From assembly GCF_003171515.1 (NCBI RefSeq), contig NC_089395.1, positions 2,604,001-2,668,000 of the forward strand: a stretch of 64,000 bases of DNA. The letters run 5' to 3'. A program made the position numbers and the translations under genes. Position 1 is the stretch's first letter. Every line of letters starts with the position of its first letter. The notes under the pieces were generated by a model. The model had not been told where the DNA came from and ran no database searches. It saw nothing but the letters and a program-made list of their open reading frames with translations. This DNA comes from Pyrenophora tritici-repentis (taxonomy: Eukaryota; Ascomycota; Dothideomycetes; Pleosporales; Pleosporaceae). Below, piece by piece: positions 23,114 to 33,737 of the stretch.

Positions 23114-26100
23114 TCTTTGACTAAGCTACTACAACCTCAGTTTTGCTATCCTCTGTGGCATAAGCGTTGGTGCTGATGTATGTGTGCACTTCCAATTGCA
23201 TGACAGCCTGCGGGCTATTGAAGCTTTACAACAGGACGTGGTGGTAACCTTCTGCATCCTCAAGATCAGACTCCATCTGCTTTGTTTACTCGAATTTATA
23301 CGTACGCCCCTACGGCCCAGCTGCAGAGCCGCCCTTGTGTATATCCATCCTTCGACCCACGATTATGGTATGTCCGATGACGTGGTGTATCATGGCAAAT
23401 GCCTGGCTACCGACGGGTTTCTAGCCAACTCTATCAGCGTCATCATCGCGCCTCGATTGATGAAGACATCGATGTTATTGATGGGCTGCTCTGGATTCAT
23501 CGCTGCGATGCCCTGGAAGGCGGGCTTGAATGGATGGCTCGAAATCTTGTAGAAATTTTGGTCTTCCTAGTGCCTGTCAGTATCTGTGGCTAGTTCTTTT
23601 GGCTCAGCGGGCTTCGTGAACATGAGCAGGGATATATTAGTCAGGAAGTCACTGCTATACCTCCAACCGTAGCTGCACAGCAGCTTGTACCCGTAACTCA
23701 ATACAGGCTGCAAACTTGAATGATTCTCTTAGCCATCAGGCTCAAATATGTCTGCTTCGTGTTTACATTGACATAAATCCATGCATTTTCCCACTGCCAT
23801 CAATTGTACTTGAGTGTATCCCACTGCCAAGCCTTTCCATCAATGTAAATTCTGTCGAAGTAGATGGTTGTCATGCTGTAGGCGACTGGGTTGGACGACC
23901 AATTTCACATCATAACGGATACTGCACCGATGTGCGCGCTGGAGAGGGCGGGTAGACTGATAGAGAAGCAAACAGGGTGATAACAGCCAGGTCACCATTG
24001 CTGTGTATACTGGTCGGTGGAAGGCTTCGTCAGTGGGAGACTTAGTCGGTGGTCGGTATACACAGAAACTTGGATTACGGTCGAGGTAAGGCATTGGGCG
24101 GTGTTGCGGAAGGTGTGAACCGTTTGCATCGAGAGGGTCGAGGCCGTAGTCAACGGCTAAGCAGAGAGTTGAACTTGTCAAGGGTTGTCACGGTTTGGGG
24201 TCTCTCCTGCTCTGCTCCTGTAGTCGCAACTTACCTTTGTAATGGACCGATGCCTATCTGGGACTAGCGCTGTTGACGGTCACCCACCTACATATACAGT
24301 TTGTAGACTCAGACAATACAACCTCAGTTCAATCCTTCAATTCTTCCAGCACCCACTATCCCCCACAAGGGTAAAGGGGTAGTGTCATGCGTACAGATGC
24401 ACCGCGTTCTATACACCTGGCGGAGTTTTCGCGCATTGATCAGGCTCCATCACAGCCGTTCATATGGTTCTAAGACGAGAAGGCTGCACACACATCGGGA
24501 CCGTGCACCCTATCTATGCTTTACAGGGGTGCTGACGCGGCAGCGGGAAGCATTGCACATCATCTGGGCTAGTGACACAACCCAAGCCCCCTCAAAATGA
24601 GTCTGGCTTCATCGTTGAAGGACACACCTAACCGCAACCTCATACCGACTGCTTAGGGGAACAGTGTAGGTATTTGCGCATGCGATATGGTTGCGGCTTG
24701 GCCCTGACCCCCATTCCAGCGCTTCAATTAGAACGACGTGACGCAAACGATAGCAGCAGCGCCCCAGTGTCCTTATCGAAAGCCTTCAGACACTCTGTTG
24801 TCACCAAACGCAATACTATTACGGATGACACAGTCTATTAGCATTGTCCAGTGCCTCGAGCTTGTCCGATCAGACTACCCTACCGCTCACTCACATGTAG
24901 ACTCGACGCGTATGGATGCTACATGCCATGTTGATTCGCTACCCCCAAGCCGCCGCTGACAGAGGTCACACAACTACTACAACAAACGACTTCCAGACCA
25001 CAGATCTACATACTCTTGATCATCACGCCAGGGGGCAGCTCACCCAATTCGATCCTGTCATCACCTCCATGAGACCCACCCCTCGCTCACGAACGGAACT
25101 AGGCACAAGGATGAGCTGCAGCTCACAACTGGCTTATATCTATCTTTGATCGACAGTGACACATCGTTCATAGTACTCTCACCTGTGCGATGGTGACTAT
25201 CATGTGCAGCTAAATCGTATAAACAGATCTAGTCCAGCACCACTCTACAGCCACCGAACACGTTCTAGGATAACCAAGTCCGAAGAACTTATGTTGAAAT
25301 CATCAGCCAGCTCGCAAAGTAACTTAGATACGAACCGTACGCCCTACGTTCATACACAGAATCGAGCTCACAATTAGACCCCGTTATAGCACCACTTTAT
25401 CAACAAGAGCCCGTCATGCAGCCATGGATGAAGAGAATACTCCGTGATTGCTCCTTCTTCTTTATCCGAGTACCTCCAGGAACAAAGTGGCAGTAGTGAA
25501 CAAACCCAGTGTCGCAACGAGGCTAATAACAGCGCTCAGAATAATAGCAGACGCAGGGCTTTCCGTTCCGGGGATTATTATCTATAATTGACTACTTTCC
25601 GGTGGCAGACCTGGTGTAGGAGATCTGATCTAGGCGACCATGCTTGCAGTCACAGAGATAGCACGTATTGCGGACGATGCAGGCTATAGTAGCATCACAG
25701 TGCAACTTCATCCCTGCTTCCGTTTTGCTCTCTACGATTTCACTGTGAATTCATATGGGAAATTACCATGCTTGTACTTTGATATGATAGTCACTGCACG
25801 TCTTCAAGACAAGCTGTTATCGCAGCTGTCTGGCGTACAGTCACAGTTCCAATGGCTCGCTTTCTAAATGTCTGAGGAAGATGTTCAAAGTGAGTTTGCT
25901 ATACCCATGCGCACTTGGATGTTCGTTTGATAGGCATGAGTTGATTGCTCCTGTCGATACTGTTCAACTGCAACACAAATTTGGAATATTCAATCTTAGC
26001 AGTTGTGATTGAGACGGCAACGGCTTTACTCCAGCTTCTTCGTACGACCCTTCTACAACATATGATGCAGAGGTTCAGAGCATTGCATGCCCTGACATGG

Positions 26101-26698
26101 CGATGACTCAGCAGAATTTCCACCAGGGGCAGTTCCTGGAGATAAAACGCCAACTAATCGGTAGGAAACTGAGGCTATAGACCGTGTAAACACACACATC
26201 GGAATATGACTCGCAATTCTGAGGAGAGGCGAACAAGTGACGAGATGAGTGGTAAATCGCATTTACAACGTGTTCACTTGACGTCGGAGCTCGACGTCGG
26301 AGCCACGAGCAGCGCGGTAGTTAGCGGTTTGCGGGGAAGACGGGCATAGCCGATGCAGCGATATTTCGGACCGCAGACTAGAACGTCAAAAATCTCCTGA
26401 TTTTCTGGAAATAAGATTGCTGATTACTATGCCATAGATGTGCCTAGGCAAACGTACGATGTAAGAGAGCAAACAGGCCCGACGGGTGGACATGGATACA
26501 ATTGCCGAGAAGCGGCAACGTGACCTGGCGATTGTGGCTCCGAGATCCTCGGCCCAGCAGTTGTCGCGGCTACCAGCCCCACAAGTCTCATACGTCCATT
26601 AAGAGGACCCTTCTTCGCCTCCACATTTTATTCATCAGCTACAAACTTCACCTTCACCCTCTACCAATCTCAATATACCCATCAATTAACCCTTGAAA
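23114..26698. other. Gene-poor 3.6 kb with relic coding
   Basis: On the minus strand, 23390-23565 reads FYKISSHPFKPAFQGIAAMN followed by a further coding-like 35 residues. 23840-24181 opens a frame including VDYGLDPLDANGSHLP. Both lack starts and are bounded by stops. I see no intact gene, tRNA or transposon end between 24200 and 26690. Confidence 0.4.
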
Positions 26699-28057
26699 AT
26701 GACCGACCGCCTGAAGTCTATCGTGTCGCACATGACACCCGCGACAAGCGGACTCTCGGCAATGTAAGCATCGCCACTACCCGGACCCCTACACTAGCTT
26801 TTGCAAAGGAAGGCGCGATAATGCGGCAGCGCAACAATTGGAAGGAGCAATGGCTGACAGTGAATATATAGCACCACCAAGAATGCCGACGACATCGTCA
26901 TCACCCTCGCTATCCGAACTCCCCTCACCAAGGCCTACAAGGGCGGCTTCAAGGACACGACTCTTGATGGCTTGATGGTCAAGACGCTCAAGCAAGTAGT
27001 CGCAAAGTCAAACCTCGACCCCGCGCTTGTAGAAGACATCTGCGTCGGCAATGTCTCGGATGCAAAGGCCGCCTACTACGTCCGCGCCGCCATGCTCGCG
27101 GCTGGCTTCCCCAACACAACCGCCGGCTCATCGCTGAACCGATTCTGCTCATCCGGACTCAAGGCCGTGCAGGACATCGCCAACCAGATTGCCGTCGGCA
27201 GCATCGAAATTGGATTGGCCATGGGCGCAGAGAGCATGACAGCCGGCGGCGACAGGCTCGAGAGGCCGTTCGTAGCTGAGGTGCTCGAGAACCAGGAGGC
27301 ATGCGACTGCATGCAGCCCATGGGCCAAACCTCAGAAAACGTCGGCAACGACTTCAACATCTCGCGCGAGCGCCAGGACAAGTTCGCCGCTGAGTCATAC
27401 CGAAGGGCCGAGGCTGCGCAAAAGGCTGGCTGGTTCGACGACGAGATCACGCCCATCCCCACCGTCATCAAGGACCCCAAGACCGGCGAGGAGAAGGCCG
27501 TCACACTGACCAAGGACGAGGGTATCCGCTACGGCACCACATTCGAGAGCCTGCAAAAAGTCAAGCCTGCCTTCCTTCCCCACGGCGACAAGTCACATGC
27601 TGGAAACTCCTCGCAACTCACCGACGGTGCCGCCGCAATCCTACTCATGAAGCGTTCCACCGCCGAGAAGCTCGGGCAACCCATCCTCGCAAAGTACGTC
27701 GGCGCAACCGTCGCTGGACTTGCCCCTCGCATCATGGGTATCGGCCCATCCGTCGCCATCCCCAAGCTCCTCCACAAGTTCAACCTCACTATCGACGAGG
27801 TCGACCTGATTGAGATCAACGAGGCCTTCGCATCCATGGCTGTATACTGCATGGAGACACTTAAGATCGACCACCAGAAGCTCAACGTTAGGGGTGGTGC
27901 TATTGCGTTGGGTCACCCGTTGGCTTGCACTGGTGCGAGGCAGATTGTCACAGGTTTGAGCGAGTGCAGGAGGCAAAAGAAGAAGGTTCTTCTTACTAGT
28001 ATGTGCATTGGTACTGGTATGGGTATGGCTGGTTTGTTCGTCAATGAGCAGTTGTAG
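26699..28057 (+). CDS. POT1: Peroxisomal 3-ketoacyl-CoA thiolase
   Basis: Catalyses the last step of fatty-acid beta-oxidation: cleavage of 3-ketoacyl-CoA to acetyl-CoA and a shortened acyl-CoA. Exon 1 is 26699-26763, then a 108-nt GT-AG intron, then exon 2 26872-28057; product about 416 aa, the usual length. The N-terminal RLKSIVSHM fits the peroxisomal targeting signal type 2 (R-L-x5-H-L/A) except for Met in the last place, so import by the Pex7 route is expected. Catalytic motifs are complete: nucleophile Cys in NRFCSSG, NEAFA, His in GHPLACTGAR and the second Cys in CIGTGMG. The start is set by the signal and the splice phase. Confidence 0.93.
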
Positions 28058-28488
28058 ATTGTAGATTAGATTTTGTAATTTAGCCTTGTTACGTTTGTTC
28101 CTGATAATTGCTGCTTCTCCCATCTTCTGTCTGTCCCGTGCTTGTTATGATAAACCTATTGATACCTTCAGCAGAGTTGACTGTGAATTCACTGTATGGG
28201 AGTGACTGACTAATCCGTATCTTGATACTGCTTAGGGACAAGGTAAAGTTTCCACATCTTGTCCCAGGAAAAACTTCTAGTATGCCGGAAGTGATGTCTT
28301 ACAAATCCGAGTGTAAATATCGGTACGGAGCATGAGCTGAGAGAAAGCTAAACTCACTCCTGTTAAGAAGGGTAGATAAAGGGGTTTGGACTGGAGAGAG
28401 ATATCTTGTTCGCCCTAATTGCGAACTGGTAAAAAGGGATAGATCATGATGAACCTCACTAACTACCCGCAAAAAAAAATAACATTAA
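28058..28488. other. Intergenic, includes Pol III terminator
   Basis: 3' flank of the thiolase and the end of the tRNA unit. A run of nine T on the minus strand (28471-28479) follows the tRNA by about ten bases and should stop RNA polymerase III. Confidence 0.6.
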
Positions 28489-28622
28489 TAACTCCCATGA
28501 GATTCGAACTCATAGCCTTCACGTTCCCAGTGCACCCCGACAATACGACTGCCGACAGACAATACCGAACAAGTCGGCAACACTTTAAAAAGCGTGATGC
28601 GCTACCATTGCGCCAGGAAGTT
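28489..28622 (-). tRNA. tRNA with ~62-nt intron, anticodon read as UUU (Lys)
   Basis: The minus strand folds as a tRNA. The acceptor stem AACTTCC pairs with GGGAGTT (one T-G pair). The D arm is GCGC-AATGGTA-GCGC and the anticodon stem TCACG/CGTGA. The T arm is ATGAG-TTCGAAT-CTCAT. The A box (TGGCGCAATGG) and B box (AGTTCGAATCT) are good, and a T9 terminator follows. The anticodon loop starts CTTTTT and is interrupted by about 62 nt before A-CGTGA, the usual intron place. Counting gives anticodon TTT, but position 37 would then be T, which is unusual, so the identity is tentative. Confidence 0.65.
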
Positions 28623-28940
28623 TTATCTGTTTCCATGGAACTTCTTATGCTTTGTTATATCTTATAGTGGTCTTGTTGAATATAAACTAAGAGGAAATGT
28701 GTTGAGGATTTACAGCCCAGTGCTTCATGGAATGGCTTTTGTGTACGCTGAAATTTTGTTTTATTCTATAATACCATGGTACAAATCCTTGGCGTGACAA
28801 TCTGAAGAATAATCGATTACGTCATACTGAACAGATTTTTACCAAGCTTTCTGATACTTGCCTCTGACAGGAAGTGAGCCAGTTGAAAATCTCACGCCCT
28901 CCATAATACCTTTACCCGTTTCTCACCCTAACCCTCCCAT
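28623..28940. other. Intergenic with dispersed repeat copy
   Basis: 5' flank of the tRNA and 3' flank of the next gene, mostly occupied by the repeat copy at 28772-28863. Confidence 0.5.
28772..28863 (+). repeat. Dispersed 92-bp repeat, copy C
   Basis: TACCATGGTACAAATCCTTG, then CTGAAGAATAATCGATTAC, ACCAAGCTTTCTGATACTTG. Same motif order and spacing as the copy at 18694. Confidence 0.7.
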
Positions 28941-29528
28941 CTAGTTCAGCAACATACTCAACACCCCTCCCCCACGCTTCCGATTCCGCCGCCCAAACGC
29001 CGGTGTCCCCAATATCTCCGCACCAGGCCCCAAAGTCTGCTGTGCATACATACCGTTCCAACCAAATTCAGCGTCTTGGACATCCGATGTCATGCGTACG
29101 GCTGAAGTGTTGTGTGGGAACATCTGGCCAGCAGTGCCGAAGATGGGAATGTTGAAATCGCCATCTTTCATAGCTTGGAGCATGGATTGGTAGTCTTCAT
29201 CCGGTCGTGGTATGGCGCAGAAAGAGGGTGCGGGAGGTGCTTGGTGTAGGGGAGGCTGGAAGGGGCTGTGATATGGGTGAGGGGAGGACGGTGAGAAGAG
29301 GTGGGGAAGCCATGGGCCCGGAGAGTCGAATAAGTAATCGTACTCCGGAGATGCTCCTGGGTTCATAGGCATATGCTGCTCATTCTGCACTGGCTGCTCG
29401 AGATTGGCATATGCCTGCTGTGACGAAGTATCCATGTAGTCGCCTTGGGACTGTGGTGTGTTGTATCCTAGATAGTCATCTCGGCTCCCACCTGGTGCAA
29501 CTGGTGTGTTGTAGATTTGGTTGTTCAT
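28941..29528 (-). CDS. Pro/Gln-rich small protein, unknown
   Basis: A single exon of 195 codons from ATG 29528. Rich in Pro, Gln, Tyr, Met and Asn, with YNTPxxxG(G/D) twice near the start (IYNTPVAPGG, GYNTPQSQGD) and a basic FGRRNRKRGGG near the end. It is probably largely disordered; the C-terminal basic patch could be a nuclear signal. No domain or family recognised. The frame is clean with a plausible start, so I accept it as a gene, with moderate confidence because of the low complexity. Confidence 0.55.
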   Translation of the reverse strand: MNNQIYNTPVAPGGSRDDYLGYNTPQSQGDYMDTSSQQAYANLEQPVQNEQHMPMNPGASPEYDYLFDSPGPWLPHLFSPSSPHPYHSPFQPPLHQAPPAPSFCAIPRPDEDYQSMLQAMKDGDFNIPIFGTAGQMFPHNTSAVRMTSDVQDAEFGWNGMYAQQTLGPGAEILGTPAFGRRNRKRGGGVLSMLLN

Positions 29529-30368
29529 TGTTGGTTGATTCGTTTCGGATTGTCAATTTCAGTTGCCTGAGTGGGATTTTACCCTGACTGAATGTCGTAT
29601 GGTCAAGTATAGAGTGGGCAGCAATGCATGTTCCAATTCACTGTCGTTCTACTCATGTGTAAAACAATATCATCTTGCTTTCACGAATCTTGTGGGTGAA
29701 TAGGTCGAAGTGAGAAACGTGGAGCAGGGTGAACTGAGTGAAGTGCGATCGCCTGTCTCCCTGCCCGGGCAAGAATTAACGCCACAGACGTGGATATATT
29801 TCACGGGAACGAGCGAACCTCCGGATGGTAGTCGAAGATGCCTAGATGTTGTGCAAATTTTCGCACGATGCCCGGCCTCCGTTGGAGGAACGCGCATATA
29901 GTGGAGATCCTAAACGGATACACAGCTCGTGCAGGATTCAAACTTAGTCATATTGTGGAATAACTATCTATGTCACGAAAAAACTGTGTTCCAAAAGTCT
30001 TGTGTAGGTAGCGACTCAAGACGCTTGGTCATCGTGTTCAAGAGGAAGGTACTAGAGATAGTGCCAAATTTCTAATACCTTCATGGCAGTGTACCAAAAT
30101 ACGACAACACTTTGTTCTATCATGGTTGAGATCGGTTCATGTTCAATCTGATCGTTTGTGGGCGATGATTCTATTCATTTCTTGTTACGAAATTTCGCTG
30201 ACTGAACCATGGTACTGTGTACACTAGGCCATCGTGAGCCACAAAGTCTCTGTGGGTCATTGTAATTTTCGAAATATATAAATCTGACATTCCGAGCTTT
30301 CCCTCTCGCACTCCTCCAATCTTCAGACACGAAGCCTTCTATTCTGGGCGACATGCTTTCTTCGCAAG
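29529..30368. other. Intergenic
   Basis: An 0.8-kb region between divergent genes. No feature recognised. Confidence 0.4.
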
Positions 30369-31057
30369 ATGAACGCTGAGTATCAACAGAATTTCCTCGC
30401 AGCAGCCTCTCAGCGGAAGAAGCGGACAACATGTAAGTACCCCATACTGCCGGCGAAACCATTGATACTCCTCTAATATTGAAACATTACTGTACGAAAC
30501 CAAACCGAGTCGCCATTTATTCTTCTCCCGGCAGAGATACGCATCCAGATATACAACTACGCGCTTCAGGGAAATAATCATATCCAGGTTTGGAAAACGC
30601 CTGAACATCCAGAATTCTGTCTGCGCCTTTGCATGAGCCGATTAGATTTCCACCAGGGATTCTTGAAGCACTTCGATGGGATGTAGCCTCATTTTTCGAT
30701 CTCCGGTGCTTGAACTTGTGGCGTGTCGATCGCACTTGTCGCCAGATGCGCAGCGAGATCGGGCTGTTGCCATACAAGCTCAACACGTTCCGGGTAACTT
30801 TCCAAACACTCGGCTTCTTTGTCTCCAAGCTTCCACAAGCGATTAAAAAGGTCATCACAAGCATCGTCATCAACATAGACGGACGCTTACTGTCTTCTCA
30901 GAAGGAACAGTTGGAGGAACTTCGAATGTTCACTGCGCTGGAAACTATAATCATCGAATTCGATGGACTTCAGCGATCCATGGAAATAAGAGCGGTCATA
31001 ATCGGGGACTGGATTAAGAATATTACTGGGAAGGATGATGTATTGTCAATCTGGTAG
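30369..31057 (+). pseudogene. 2EXR/F-box-like protein, frame unresolved
   Basis: Starts with MNAEYQQNFLAAASQRKKR at 30369, with a GTAAGT donor at 30433. The next coding part (about 30505-30600) reads SPFILLPAEIRIQIYNYALQG, the typical opening of fungal 2EXR/F-box-like proteins. The last part (30629-31057) holds LWRVDRTCRQMRSEIGLLPY and KLNTFRVTF, the family's second block. The middle and last parts are in different frames: either a roughly 50-nt intron with a poor acceptor or a frameshift lies near 30590-30640. The acceptor of the first intron is also unclear. These families are large and often decayed in filamentous fungi. Confidence 0.5.
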
Positions 31058-31524
31058 AAGAGCCCTTCCATGCTCTACGATACCACGGAATCCATCATTG
31101 GCGTACCAAACTGAAGAAACATCGATGACATGATCTGACGAACGGGGTACCGCAAGGAGCAAGGAAGAGTTTCATCTGTATCTTCATAGTGTCCACATTG
31201 AGAAAATAACATAGACATCCCAGAAGACAGCAAGAGATCACGAGACAAGGGATGTAAGAAATCGGGGTATATTCATTCTCTGTCATAATATCCATTGGAG
31301 GTCAACCCTGCTCAATCGTATCCATAATGTCCACCATTTATTTGTCAAAGATCCACCATCATATGACCAGCCCACTGTCCCATTCTGTAAATCCGTCATC
31401 ACATTTCGTCAAGTCGTTACCAGTTCGTCAAGCAACCAAAGGCAAGACCACAAGGTCATCGGGCCACCAGGACATACCTCCCAAAGGGCATCAAGTCGCA
31501 GCACCCAAATGTCCCAGGCGCAAC
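31058..31524. other. Intergenic with dispersed repeat copy
   Basis: Holds repeat copy D right after the stop at 31057; nothing else recognised. Confidence 0.45.
31081..31140 (+). repeat. Dispersed repeat, copy D (partial)
   Basis: TACCACGGAATCCATCATTG, GCGTACCAAACTGAAGAAAC, ATCGATGACATGATCTGACG. Matches the left two thirds of the repeat at 18694. It starts 23 bp after the preceding stop. Confidence 0.6.
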
Positions 31525-33260
31525 CTAGAAGCCAGCCATACCAGCCATGATCATCTCCTCGCTGGCCCAGCCGATGTTCTGCCTATGAGCCGTGATGCAC
31601 TCAAGGTGGTGATCATACTCAGTCCACACGCTCTCGAAGTGGGTGTATTGTTCCTTGGACCAGCGGATGTTCTCAGCCCAGTCGCTGATGTCGAAAGAGG
31701 CAGGGTTGGTAAGCAGATGCAGCTCACGGAACGGGGCGTGGCGTCGCGCACCGTTGAAGCGGGCGGAGTCGTATGCGGACGCGTACATGTTATCAAGGTC
31801 GGTGTGCTCGGGCGAGGCATAGAGGAAGACGGTATTGTCTTCGATCTTCAGACGATTGCTTGACAGCATGGGAGGCGGGAGACGGACGGGCTGACGAAAG
31901 CTGAACATGCGCGCGGCATCCATGACCTCGGGATCAAAGGTGGTGCTCATGAAGTCAGGGACAGGCTTCTGAGTCGAAGCTCCGTTTCTACGAGGGTGTT
32001 AGCTTGTTTCATAAGACTTGCGGTCGATGAGAGTTTCCAAGACTGCAACAAGAATGTACTTACACAGTGGTCGTCTGCCTGGGAGGCATAACATGCTTTA
32101 GAAAGGCAGTCTTGATGCTGGCACGAGCCTTACGTGCAGCGGCGCGGCCACGAACTGTCGGAGTCGGTGATGGGGTTTCAACCTCGCCAGGTTCCTCTGC
32201 CGACGTGTCGTCATTGGCATCAGATTCGCATTGCACGAACTCGCCGTCGTCGATGGACTGGGGAGTGGGTGGAAGGCGGGAGAGCTTGCGCTTCTTCGCG
32301 GGAGTTGCATAAGGCGAGTCAGTGTCGTTGCTGTCCTGAAATAGTTGTCAGTAATGTAAGAGAAGTGCTGTGAGTAAAACAAGTATGTACCACTTCATCG
32401 ACCTCCGACGGCTCAGTAAAGTTGATCTGCTTGTCCACCAACCTGCCACTCCGCCTCGTGTTGTCGAGCGCCACCTTTGCCATCCCGTCCACTGTACGCT
32501 TCTGAGAGGTACTTGCTAGCAACAGATCCACAAACGGATTGTTTTCTGTACAAGCCTTCACCTTGCTGCGCGTGTTGTTGGTTTTGGTTTTGGGTGGCGA
32601 GAAGTGGTAGTCGTTGCGGCGAGCAAACGCTTCGCTGTCAAGGTGAGCGTCAGTGATGAGCGCGGGTCCACCAAGGTGAGCGACGAGACTGGTGAACTGT
32701 GTGGGGAATAGCCAGGACTCGTGCGGATGTTCGACAGCGTATTGAACACAACGTGCGAGATCGAGCGCATCGTTGCCGCATGGGTGCAGCTTGACGTGGC
32801 GCGCAAGATCCCTGAACTCCATCGGCTCAACCTGTTGATTGCGCTTCACCTTCTTTGGTGTCGGGCTGTTGATGTCTTTGGGGTGTGTAGCGCAGGGTGT
32901 GCGGAAGCCCGTCACCTCAAGATTCCACTCCGGTCGCGGCATCTCTTGCGGAAACTGAGAATGGGTGCTGATAGACCAGTCTTCGAAGCCCGCACGCCGC
33001 ATAGCGTACTGCATCATGACCAAGACGGAGTTTGGGGGAAGTGGTTTTCCTGACGGCAAGATCCTGGCTTCATTGATGATAGCGGCAATGTTCAAAGACT
33101 TTGCACCGTGCGAAACGAAGCGCTCGACAACGTCGATTGACTTGAGCCAATGCGGGAGGTAGGTGAGGATCTCAACGGCAGTCAAGTTGCCCTTAGGAAA
33201 CGCCATGTTCCAGCTTGGACAGCCGGCCCCAAAGGCATTGTTCTTGGGAAGGGCGGCCAT
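31525..33260 (-). CDS. Unknown nuclear-type protein, paralogue of the adjacent + gene
   Basis: Three exons on the minus strand: 33260-32391, 32336-32064 and 31987-31525, with GT-AG introns of 54 and 76 nt that keep frame; about 535 aa. The N-terminal block contains FPKGNLTAVEILTYLPHWLK and VERFVSHGA. The middle is basic (KKVKRNQQ, PAKKRKLSRLPPTP). The C-terminal block contains FRELHLLTNPAS, DWAENIRWSKEQYTHF and IGWASEEM. All three blocks recur in the same order in the gene at 33738-35207. No known domain is seen. The basic patches suggest a nuclear site (inference). The start Met is the first after the intergenic region that fits the paralogue. Confidence 0.75.
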
Positions 33261-33737
33261 GGTGAACGTCCTGATATCAGGTCCGCTCGTGGGTCGCTGT
33301 AACGATATGAGATAGAAAGATAGAGAGAAAGATATATAAGGACGTGAAAGGTTGCGAGTTTCAATTGTTGTCTGAATTCGTTGCAAAAGATTTCAGCTGT
33401 GCGTGAAATGTCTGGTGGAAGACTGGAGAGAGGGGCAGTTGAAGCTTTGGTCGTCCAAATGGGCAAGAGCTCATGGCGCCAAGCCTGTGGTAAAAAAAAT
33501 TGGGGGGGCTGGTCGTGCTGACTTAGCCGTGCGTTGAGAGTCGGCCAGTGGACGCTCGGGCCGGGCGGAGCGGCCATGTTGTTGGTGTTGTGATGTGCTA
33601 GACAAAAGCGCGAAGTGGTGAACTCCAGCAGATTTGCACAACGACTCCCAGCATCGACTTGGGCAACAGTGTAGGCACTCTTCGTTGTCCATCTTCCAGT
33701 CCTGCCATACGTCTTACCCACCGCCTTGTCCACCGCG
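33261..33737. promoter_or_regulatory. Shared divergent promoter of a paralogue pair
   Basis: 477 bp between two head-to-head paralogues. It contains a pyrimidine/purine tract (AGATAGAAAGATAGAGAGAA at about 33310) and an A7-T2-G7 stretch near 33493. Co-regulation is an inference from the arrangement. Confidence 0.4.

Noticed and set aside
33471..33692. Small minus-strand frame in the divergent promoter as a third gene
   Set aside because: It crosses an A7-T2-G7 stretch and has no similarity to either paralogue; more likely promoter DNA.
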